A stretch of 64,000 nt of DNA. Origin: Sinomicrobium sp. (lineage in GTDB: Bacteria; Bacteroidota; Bacteroidia; Flavobacteriales; Flavobacteriaceae). This document shows positions 55,742 to 64,000 of this stretch, piece after piece. The notes beneath the pieces are model-generated. The model was not told the origin of the DNA. It saw nothing but the letters and a program-made list of their open reading frames with translations, and ran no database searches. The stretch is taken from contig JAJUFH010000002.1 of NCBI GenBank assembly GCA_029266035.1, positions 1-64,000 on the forward strand, written 5' to 3'. Position 1 is the stretch's first letter. Each line of letters opens with the position of its first letter. The translations under genes were made by a program, and so were the position numbers.

Positions 55742-57019
55742 CTACTCGCTGTATTTATCACCCCAGCGTTTCTGAATAAAATCGCGTAGTTGCTCTTCTC
55801 TCGAATTACGACCTGGTGAATAAAAGACCGTGCCTTTCAAATCGTCTGGTAAAAATTCCTGATTTACAAAATTTCCCGCATAATCGTGAGCGTATTTGTA
55901 ATCTTCGCCATACCCGAGTTCTTTCATCAGCTTAGTAGGTGCGTTTCTCAGGTGCAAGGGCACGGAAAGATCACCCGTTTGCCGTACTGCCTCCAAGGCT
56001 CGGTTTACGGCCATATAGGCAGTGTTGCTCTTGGGAGAAGTAGCTAAATAAATTGCGCACTGACTCAATATTATCCTGGCCTCTGGATAACCTACAGTAG
56101 TTACCGCTTGAAAAGTATTGTTGGCGATAACCAGAGCGGTCGGATTGGCTATCCCTATATCTTCAGAAGCCGAAATAATCATTCGTCTCGCTATAAATTT
56201 CACGTCTTCTCCACCCTCTATCATTCGCGCAAGCCAATACACAGCTCCATTGGGATCACTCCCTCTTATCGATTTGATAAAGGCCGAAATTATGTCGTAG
56301 TGTTGCTCTCCGGTCTTGTCGTAACGCACCGTATTTTTCTGTACTTTTTCAAGTACCATATCGTTGGTAATCGTCACCTTATCGGTACCTTCAGAATTGA
56401 TCACCAATTCAAATATATTCAGCAGTTTACGTCCATCACCCCCCGAAAGTCTTAAAAGAGCCTCGGTTTCCCTGAGATCTATTTCTATGCCAGAAAGCAC
56501 AGTATCGCGCTCCATTGCTCGTTGCAACAGGGCTTCCATATCCTTTTTGTCAAAAGCATTCAACACATAAACCTGACACCTGGACAACAAGGCGGGAATG
56601 ACTTCAAAACTGGGATTTTCTGTGGTGGCTCCTATAAGGGTAACCCATCCTTTTTCTACCGCTCCCAACAGAGAGTCTTGTTGAGATTTGCTAAACCTAT
56701 GTATCTCATCGATAAAGAGTATAGGGTTTTTAGTCGTAAAAAGTCCGCTTCCATGTTTGGCCTTTTCGATCACTTCACGCACATCCTTAACACCGCTATT
56801 TATGGCACTGAGGGTATAGAAAGGTCTGCCGCTCTCGCTTGCTATTATATTGGCCAAGGTAGTTTTCCCGGTGCCGGGTGGCCCCCATAAAATCAGGGAT
56901 GGAATCATCCCCGTCCGAATCTGACGCGTGAGCGATCCGGTTTTTCCTACCAAATGAGACTGACTGATGTACTCTTCCAGACTCTTGGGACGTATTCTTT
57001 CTGCAAGCGGTTCATTCAT
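55742..57019 (-). CDS. rarA: Replication-associated recombination protein A (RarA/MgsA)
   Basis: [83 protein letters not shown]. Confidence 0.96.
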   Translation of the reverse strand: MNEPLAERIRPKSLEEYISQSHLVGKTGSLTRQIRTGMIPSLILWGPPGTGKTTLANIIASESGRPFYTLSAINSGVKDVREVIEKAKHGSGLFTTKNPILFIDEIHRFSKSQQDSLLGAVEKGWVTLIGATTENPSFEVIPALLSRCQVYVLNAFDKKDMEALLQRAMERDTVLSGIEIDLRETEALLRLSGGDGRKLLNIFELVINSEGTDKVTITNDMVLEKVQKNTVRYDKTGEQHYDIISAFIKSIRGSDPNGAVYWLARMIEGGEDVKFIARRMIISASEDIGIANPTALVIANNTFQAVTTVGYPEARIILSQCAIYLATSPKSNTAYMAVNRALEAVRQTGDLSVPLHLRNAPTKLMKELGYGEDYKYAHDYAGNFVNQEFLPDDLKGTVFYSPGRNSREEQLRDFIQKRWGDKYSE

Positions 57020-57064
57020 ACGGTAAAATTACTATATTTAATTTGATAATACTACCGCTCGCTA

Positions 57065-57775
57065 ATGGATAAAACACAGGATCATAAAGACATTCAATTC
57101 TCCATCGCTACAATACTATACCCATTTCTTTTTGTGGTATTAGCCTGGGTTGTGTACTGGATTCAGATAAGGTTTAGCTACGATTTTACCAGTTTTGGAA
57201 TATATCCGAGAAAGCTCTCCGGTCTAAAAGGTATTGTCTGCAGTCCCCTTCTACACGGTTCTGTACAACATTTGTACAACAACTCCATTCCCGTATTGGT
57301 TTTAGGTGGCATACTCCTTCACTTCTACCGACACCAGAGCCTGAGGGTACTGCTATACGGACTGCTGCTCTCTGGAATACTCACCTGGATTATAGGCAGA
57401 CCGGCCTATCACATAGGTGCCAGCGGACTCATCTATACCTTGTTCTCTTTTATATTCTTCAAAGGTATCGTCGCTCGACACTACAGATTGGTAGCTCTTT
57501 CGCTACTCGTAGTCTTTGTTTACGGCAGTATGTTGTGGTATGTATTTCCCATCGACAATAATGTTTCCTGGGAAGGTCACTTATCCGGTTTTATAAGCGG
57601 ACTGATTCTCGCTCTAAGCATCAAAGAAAATCTTGTTACACCTCATAAATACGAATGGGAAAAAGACGACTTCGACGAAAAGAGCGACCCCTTCATAAGG
57701 CATTTTGACGACGATGGAAATTTCATTGAATCCCCCGAATCTGAGGAGGATGATCCAGACAATGTTTCTCTGTAA
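57065..57775 (+). CDS. Rhomboid family intramembrane serine protease
   Basis: SPLLHGSVQHLYNNSIPVLVLG; HIGASGLIYTLFSFIFFKG (GxSG); WEGHLSGFISG histidine TM. Confidence 0.92.
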   Translation: MDKTQDHKDIQFSIATILYPFLFVVLAWVVYWIQIRFSYDFTSFGIYPRKLSGLKGIVCSPLLHGSVQHLYNNSIPVLVLGGILLHFYRHQSLRVLLYGLLLSGILTWIIGRPAYHIGASGLIYTLFSFIFFKGIVARHYRLVALSLLVVFVYGSMLWYVFPIDNNVSWEGHLSGFISGLILALSIKENLVTPHKYEWEKDDFDEKSDPFIRHFDDDGNFIESPESEEDDPDNVSL

Positions 57776-57802
57776 AGGCTGTTTTTTTCAAAGTGGTAAA
57801 AA

Positions 57803-58576
57803 CTAAAACCTAATCTCCAGCTCCTGAAGTACGCGTTCCCCGTTTTCGTAGTACTCCGCAATCCACTTTCCGTCTTTGAGTGTGAGCATTCCGTTCTTGT
57901 CTTTTATGATAAAAACGTTTTCCACACTGGTGTTCTGTAGTACAAAAACAATTTTGGGTGTTTGGTCTACCAGCTGGTATCCGTACTCTATGGGTTGAGC
58001 ATACAACACTTCTCCTGTCGCTTTTGCGGCCTGTTGTACTGCAGGTGCGGAACTTGGTGGGGTTTTGTGTTCTGCGACAGGCTCTGGGTTTGTAGCTTTA
58101 GCCGGCACCGATACCACAGGATTTTGTGAAGCTACAATACTCTTAGAAGCATCGTAACTGTAATTGAGCATCTCTATAGACTTAAAAGCCTTTCTCAGAG
58201 CCTCGTGATAAGCTCCTTTGTAATCCTTCTCCTTACTACTTCCAATTTCCGAAGCAAAAACCAACTCTCCTCTACAATTGGTCAATTCCACTTTAAGTTT
58301 GGTGGTAAATAAATTGGATTCATTTTTTACATCAGCTCTCAATCCCAAGCAAGTATTCGACTGTATTTCCGCACTCATTTCGTCGGCATAAACCGCGGTA
58401 AAGTTGTACTTTTCAAACAAAAATTTGGTGAGCGCATTTACCTGATATTGATCTTCACTTCTCAAAAAATCGAATTTCTTTGGGACTATAACATACTTAT
58501 ATCCGTCTACACTGCTTTGTCCAAATGCGTGAGACACACTAAAAATGGCTATAAAAATGACCAATATTTTTTTCAT
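57803..58576 (-). CDS. Hypothetical secreted protein
   Basis: Signal peptide MKKILVIFIAIFSVSHAFGQ; no recognised catalytic motif. Confidence 0.7.
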   Translation of the reverse strand: MKKILVIFIAIFSVSHAFGQSSVDGYKYVIVPKKFDFLRSEDQYQVNALTKFLFEKYNFTAVYADEMSAEIQSNTCLGLRADVKNESNLFTTKLKVELTNCRGELVFASEIGSSKEKDYKGAYHEALRKAFKSIEMLNYSYDASKSIVASQNPVVSVPAKATNPEPVAEHKTPPSSAPAVQQAAKATGEVLYAQPIEYGYQLVDQTPKIVFVLQNTSVENVFIIKDKNGMLTLKDGKWIAEYYENGERVLQELEIRF

Positions 58577-58802
58577 GACACAGATTTTAATAGTGTATAT
58601 GTTCAATATACAGAAAGTATTCCGTTTATGCTAATTTCTAAAATTTTAATCAAATATCCATCGTCACGGGCAAATTAGACCGCTCCATTGCTATTTGAAA
58701 TAACCATATCGCCAACAAGTTTATTTCAACGTAATGTGAAACATAAAACAGAGTCACTTCATACGCCAAAAAAGCAATTTTCAGGCTATGACACAGCTAA
58801 GA

Positions 58803-59117
58803 TCACGCCTCACCGGTCGGACCGAAATTAAGTGGCACAGGTGGTTGATCGTAATCCTTTATCTCTCCATGGGTCGATTCAAATCGGTTTACATTGTCTG
58901 TGAGCGCCTTGAGAAAACGCTTGGCGTGCTGGGGAGTAAGGATAATGCGACTTTTAACCTTAGCTTTGGGAGTTCCGGGCATGATACTGATAAAATCTAC
59001 TACAAATTCAGAAACAGAGTGATTGATAATTGCAAGGTTGGAATAGGTTCCCTCAGCAATATTCTCGTCCAATTCTATATCTATTTGATCCCGATTCGGA
59101 TTGTTTTGATCGCTCAT
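58803..59117 (-). CDS. DUF3467 domain-containing protein
   Basis: IDIELDENIAEGTYSNLAIINHSVSEFVVDFISIMPGTPKAKVKSRIILTPQHAKRFLKALTDNV. Confidence 0.9.
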   Translation of the reverse strand: MSDQNNPNRDQIDIELDENIAEGTYSNLAIINHSVSEFVVDFISIMPGTPKAKVKSRIILTPQHAKRFLKALTDNVNRFESTHGEIKDYDQPPVPLNFGPTGEA

Positions 59118-59160
59118 AATAGTAAAGTTTATACAACCGCTTTAATGCGGCTGTAATGCT

Positions 59161-59200
59161 AAAATAAAAAAAAGGCCGGAAAAACACTTCCCGGCCCTTT
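59161..59200 (-). terminator. Intrinsic terminator after rpoC
   Basis: Minus strand AAAGGGCCGGGAAGTGTTTTTCCGGCCTTTTTTTTTATTTT. Confidence 0.9.
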
Positions 59201-59224
59201 AAAAATCTGTATAAATTATCGGTC

Positions 59225-62200
59225 TTAATAGAGACTTGCCTCCTGTTTGCCACTCATAATCTCATTGTATTCTTCTTTTGAACCTACAATGATATTATCG
59301 TAATCGCGCATACCGGTACCCGCAGGAATTTTATGTCCTACAATTACATTCTCTTTCAGTCCTTCCAACGTGTCTACTTTTCCGCTCACCGCTGCTTCGT
59401 TGAGCACCTTGGTAGTTTCCTGGAACGAAGCTGCAGAGATAAATGACTTGGTCTGCAACGACGCTCTGGTAATACCTTGGAGCACAGGTGAAGCTGTAGC
59501 TGGAATAATATCACGGGCAACAACAAGCTGTTTGTCGGCTCTTTTCAGGATAGAATTTTCATCCCGCAATTGTCGCAGCGTAACAATTTGTCCGGCTTTG
59601 AGGTTTTCAGATTCTCCTGCATCCTCTATTACTTTTTTGCCAAACAGTCTGTCGTTTTCTTCGATAAAATCATCTTTGTGTACCAGTTGACCTTCGAGGA
59701 AAATAGTATCACCTGGATCGTTGATTTGCACTTTTCGCATCATTTGTCTCACCACCACTTCAAAGTGCTTATCGTTGATCTTAACTCCCTGCAATCGGTA
59801 TACCTCCTGAACTTCATTCACAAGATACTGTTGCACTGCAGAGGGGCCTTTGATATTCAAGATATCTTCCGGAGTTACCGATCCGTCAGAAAGTGGCATT
59901 CCAGCTCTCACAAAGTCGTTTTCCTGAACCAATATCTGGTTGGAAAGTTTTACGAGATACTTTTTCACCTCTCCTAACTTCGACTCTACAATGATCTCGC
60001 GGTTACCACGCTTGATTTTACCGAAAGAAACCACTCCGTCGATTTCGGAAACCACAGCTGGGTTTGAGGGGTTACGCGCTTCGAAAAGCTCTGTCACCCT
60101 TGGCAAACCTCCTGTAATATCCCCAGCTTTGGCAGACCTTCTCGGTATTTTGACAAGGACTTTACCCTCGTGGATCTTCTCACCGTCATCGACCATGATG
60201 TGGGCGCCCACTGGCAGGTTGTACGAACGGAGCACTTCTCCCTTACTTCCCTTGATGAGAAGGGTAGGAATAAGCTTTTTATTTCTAGACTCAGAGATCA
60301 CTTTTTCTTGGAAACCAGTTTGCTCGTCGATCTCTACCTGATAGGTAACTCCTTGTTCGATATTTTCGTAAGTGATACTTCCTGAGAATTCAGAAATAAT
60401 TACACCGTTGTAAGGATCCCACTGGCAGATAACATCTCCTTTGCTGATTTTATCTCCATCGTGAATAAACAATTGAGAACCGTAAGGTATATTATTTGTA
60501 CTCAAAACAATACCTGTTTTCTCATCGACAATCTTAACCTCTGAGGTTCTCGAGATAACCACCTCTCCCTCTTGGCCATCTACAGTTTGACTCTTCACTA
60601 TCTTGAGGTCTTCTATAGTGACCTTACCGTCGAACTTAGCCAGCAATTTACTCTCTTCCGAGATGTTACCCGCAATACCTCCCACGTGGAATGTACGCAG
60701 GGTAAGCTGAGTTCCCGGTTCTCCGATAGACTGTGCTGCAATAACACCGACGGCTTCTCCTTTCTGTACCATTTTTCCGGTAGCGAGGTTTCGTCCGTAA
60801 CATTTAGCACAGATCCCTTGTTTTGCTTCACAGGTAAGTGCAGAACGCACTTCTACTCGTTCTATAGGAGCAGCATCTATCTTTTTAGCGGCATCTTCTC
60901 CGATCTCTTCACCTGCAGCCAAGAGCAACTCTTGTGTAAGCGGATGGTGTACATCGTGAAGCGATACCCTTCCGAGTATACGATCTCCGAGCGATTCTAC
61001 CACTTCCTCATTCTTTTTAAGGGCTTCTACCTCCACACCTCTCAGCGTACCACAATCTTCCGAATTGATGATAACGTCTTGAGAAACGTCTACCAAACGA
61101 CGTGTCAGGTAACCAGCATCCGCTGTTTTAAGAGCAGTATCGGCCAGACCTTTACGGGCACCGTGGGTAGAAATAAAGTACTCAAGTATAGAAAGTCCTT
61201 CCTTAAAGTTAGAGAGGATAGGGTTTTCGATAATCTCACCCCCACCGGCAGTAGATTTTTTAGGCTTGGCCATAAGTCCTCGCATACCGGTAAGCTGTCT
61301 GATCTGTTCTTTAGATCCCCTCGCTCCTGAATCGAGCATCATATACACCGAATTAAACCCTTGCTTGTCTTCTCTAATTCGCTTCATAGCCAATTCAGTA
61401 AGCATAGCATTGGTAGAGGTCCACACATCGATCACCTGATTGTAGCGCTCGTTGTTGGTAATCAGCCCCATATTGTAGTTCATCATGATGCCGTCTACCT
61501 GTTCGTTAGCCTCCTCAATCATCTTGACTTTCTCTTTCGGGATAATAATATCTCCGAGACTGAACGACAGTCCACCTTGGAATGCCAATCGGTATCCGAG
61601 GTTTTTAATCCTGTCGAGGAAATCAGAAGCTGTAGGCACGTCGGTCACTTTCAATACGTGTCCGATAATATCTCGAAGTGATTTCTTTGTCAATACGGTA
61701 TTGATATAACCGGCTTGTGGAGGTACCACTTCGTTAAACATTACGCGTCCAACAGTAGTCGATATAATCTTGGTAACCTGTTCTCCATTTTCATCCAGGT
61801 CTTGTGTTCTCACTTTGATTCCTGCATTCAGATCTGCCTTTTTCTCGTTGTAGGCTATGATAACCTCTTCGGGAGAATAGAAGGTCAACCCTTCTCCTTT
61901 TACTTTGACCGTATCGTCACTCTTGCGCTCTTTGGTCATATAGTACAAGCCCAGTACCATATCCTGTGAAGGTACGGTAATAGGTGATCCGTTGGCCGGA
62001 TTGAGAATATTGTGCGATGCCAGCATAAGAAGCTGAGCTTCGAGTATAGCTTCTGGTCCTAACGGAAGGTGTACCGCCATCTGGTCACCGTCGAAGTCGG
62101 CGTTAAACGCCGTACACGCCAAGGGGTGCAACTGAATGGCCTTACCTTCTATCAACTTGGGCTGGAATGCCTGTATACCCAATCTGTGCAGAGTAGGAGC

Positions 62201-63526
62201 CCGGTTGAGAAGTACAGGATGTCCTTTGATTACGTTGTCTAAGATATCCCAAACCACAGGTTCCTTTCTGTCTATAATCTTTTTGGCCGATTTTACCGTT
62301 TTTACAATACCTCTTTCTATCAATTTTCTGATTACAAAAGGTTTGTATATCTCGGCAGCCATATCCTTAGGCAAACCACACTCATACATTTTCAGTTCAG
62401 GTCCTACCACAATAACAGAACGAGCAGAATAATCTACCCTTTTACCGAGCAGGTTCTGACGGAAACGCCCTTGTTTACCCTTGAGAGAATCGGAAAGTGA
62501 TTTAAGCGGTCTGTTGGATTCTGTTTTTACTGCAGACGACTTTCTGGTATTGTCGAACAGTGAATCTACAGACTCCTGAAGCATCCTCTTTTCGTTTCGG
62601 AGAATCACCTCAGGTGCTTTTATTTCCATCAGTCTCTTAAGACGGTTATTTCTAATGATAACCCTTCTGTACAAATCGTTGAGATCTGAAGTAGCAAAAC
62701 GACCACCATCCAGAGGCACCAAAGGTCTCAATTCGGGTGGGATTACGGGAATCACCTTGAGTATCATCCACTCTGGCAGATTCTCCCTGTTTTGCTGAGA
62801 CTCGCGGAAGGCCTCTACTACCTGAAGTCTTTTCAGGGCTTCTGTCTTGCGCTGTTTGGAAGTCTCGTTATTCGCCTTGTGTCTCAAATCGTAAGACAGA
62901 GCATCTAGATCTATTCTTCTGAGCAACTCGATAATACACTCAGCCCCCATTTTGGCAATAAACTTATTGGGGTCGGTATCTTCGAGATACTGATTGTCTT
63001 GAGGCAGACTGTCCAAGATATTCAAGTATTCTTCTTCTGTGAGGAAGTCCATTACCTGAAGATCTTCACCTTCTGCATTTTTTGCATTACCCGGCTGTAT
63101 CACCACATAGCGCTCGTAATAAATAATCATATCGAGCTTTTTAGACGGCAGTCCGAGTAGGTAGCCTATCTTATTGGGCAGCGATCTGAAATACCAAATA
63201 TGAGCGATAGGCACTACTAAATTGATATGCCCAACGCGGTCTCTTCGTACTTTTTTCTCAGTAACTTCTACACCACATCTGTCGCATACAATTCCTTTAT
63301 ACCGTATTCTCTTGTACTTACCACAGGCACATTCGTAGTCTTTTACCGGACCGAATATCCGCTCACAAAACAATCCGTCACGCTCTGGCTTGTGTGTCCG
63401 GTAGTTAATGGTTTCCGGTTTTAAAACCTCTCCTCGGGATTCGGCCAGGATAGATTCCGGCGATGCCAGACCTATAGAGATTTTGTTGAACCTTGTTACT
63501 GTATTCTTATCTTTTCCTCTTGCCAT
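59225..63526 (-). CDS. rpoC: DNA-directed RNA polymerase beta' subunit
   Basis: 1433 aa; [57 protein letters not shown]. Confidence 0.99.
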   Translation of the reverse strand: MARGKDKNTVTRFNKISIGLASPESILAESRGEVLKPETINYRTHKPERDGLFCERIFGPVKDYECACGKYKRIRYKGIVCDRCGVEVTEKKVRRDRVGHINLVVPIAHIWYFRSLPNKIGYLLGLPSKKLDMIIYYERYVVIQPGNAKNAEGEDLQVMDFLTEEEYLNILDSLPQDNQYLEDTDPNKFIAKMGAECIIELLRRIDLDALSYDLRHKANNETSKQRKTEALKRLQVVEAFRESQQNRENLPEWMILKVIPVIPPELRPLVPLDGGRFATSDLNDLYRRVIIRNNRLKRLMEIKAPEVILRNEKRMLQESVDSLFDNTRKSSAVKTESNRPLKSLSDSLKGKQGRFRQNLLGKRVDYSARSVIVVGPELKMYECGLPKDMAAEIYKPFVIRKLIERGIVKTVKSAKKIIDRKEPVVWDILDNVIKGHPVLLNRAPTLHRLGIQAFQPKLIEGKAIQLHPLACTAFNADFDGDQMAVHLPLGPEAILEAQLLMLASHNILNPANGSPITVPSQDMVLGLYYMTKERKSDDTVKVKGEGLTFYSPEEVIIAYNEKKADLNAGIKVRTQDLDENGEQVTKIISTTVGRVMFNEVVPPQAGYINTVLTKKSLRDIIGHVLKVTDVPTASDFLDRIKNLGYRLAFQGGLSFSLGDIIIPKEKVKMIEEANEQVDGIMMNYNMGLITNNERYNQVIDVWTSTNAMLTELAMKRIREDKQGFNSVYMMLDSGARGSKEQIRQLTGMRGLMAKPKKSTAGGGEIIENPILSNFKEGLSILEYFISTHGARKGLADTALKTADAGYLTRRLVDVSQDVIINSEDCGTLRGVEVEALKKNEEVVESLGDRILGRVSLHDVHHPLTQELLLAAGEEIGEDAAKKIDAAPIERVEVRSALTCEAKQGICAKCYGRNLATGKMVQKGEAVGVIAAQSIGEPGTQLTLRTFHVGGIAGNISEESKLLAKFDGKVTIEDLKIVKSQTVDGQEGEVVISRTSEVKIVDEKTGIVLSTNNIPYGSQLFIHDGDKISKGDVICQWDPYNGVIISEFSGSITYENIEQGVTYQVEIDEQTGFQEKVISESRNKKLIPTLLIKGSKGEVLRSYNLPVGAHIMVDDGEKIHEGKVLVKIPRRSAKAGDITGGLPRVTELFEARNPSNPAVVSEIDGVVSFGKIKRGNREIIVESKLGEVKKYLVKLSNQILVQENDFVRAGMPLSDGSVTPEDILNIKGPSAVQQYLVNEVQEVYRLQGVKINDKHFEVVVRQMMRKVQINDPGDTIFLEGQLVHKDDFIEENDRLFGKKVIEDAGESENLKAGQIVTLRQLRDENSILKRADKQLVVARDIIPATASPVLQGITRASLQTKSFISAASFQETTKVLNEAAVSGKVDTLEGLKENVIVGHKIPAGTGMRDYDNIIVGSKEEYNEIMSGKQEASLY

Positions 63527-63559
63527 GATATATGGTGATAATGAATTAAGTGTAATTTG

Positions 63560-63600
63560 GTACTATTCGGTTTACTGTATAAGAACAAACCGAATAGCAC
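63560..63600 (-). other. rpoB-rpoC intergenic hairpin
   Basis: Minus strand GTGCTATTCGGTTT ...13 nt... AAACCGAATAGTAC, 14 pairs with one G-U; no T-tract. Confidence 0.75.
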
Positions 63601-63608
63601 CTTGTAAA

Positions 63609-64000
<392 letters not shown>

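Noticed and set aside
60572-61330. 252-aa + strand ORF antisense to rpoC
   Set aside because: Lies wholly inside rpoC, low-complexity Ser/Phe/Thr-rich translation typical of a shadow frame.

Overview
Window from a Bacteroidetes genome, most likely Flavobacteriaceae (GldA, split MetH, HEPN-fused sulfite reductase, TAnnTTTG-type promoters). Most of it is dense core metabolism and informational genes: AtoC/NtrC-type regulator, ABC exporter, typA, aroQ, proABC, rlmN, queA, aroA, dtd, rsgA, an aromatic amino acid operon (pheA-aminotransferase-tyrA-DAHP synthase/chorismate mutase), gldA, metH(split)-metF behind a SAM-I riboswitch, siroheme/sulfite reduction, a long aromatic amino acid hydroxylase, ilvE, grpE-dnaJ, rarA, rpoC and the 3' end of rpoB. 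Accessory content is a type II R-M pair (Eco47II-like REase plus HTH-fused C5 MTase) and families of intergenic repeats. The strongest hidden signal is upstream of pheA on the minus strand: an unannotated 25-codon ORF, MTQTVYNWNFYFFFFYFFKGRTGQL*, followed by mutually exclusive 1:2, 2:3 and 3:4 pairings and a terminator with nine U residues. This is a complete Phe/Tyr-responsive ribosome-mediated transcription attenuator. Other notable signals: a two-copy structured dispersed repeat with compensatory changes between copies, flanked by octamer and heptamer arrays; a sigma-54-type -24/-12 promoter in front of grpE-dnaJ; an arginase-fold protein with degenerate metal ligands; an alternative P1 partner downstream of the SAM riboswitch; and a multiply frameshifted OMP pseudogene. 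No tRNA, rRNA, CRISPR or transposase gene was recognised. All calls are from reading the sequence and the supplied ORF translations; no searches were run.
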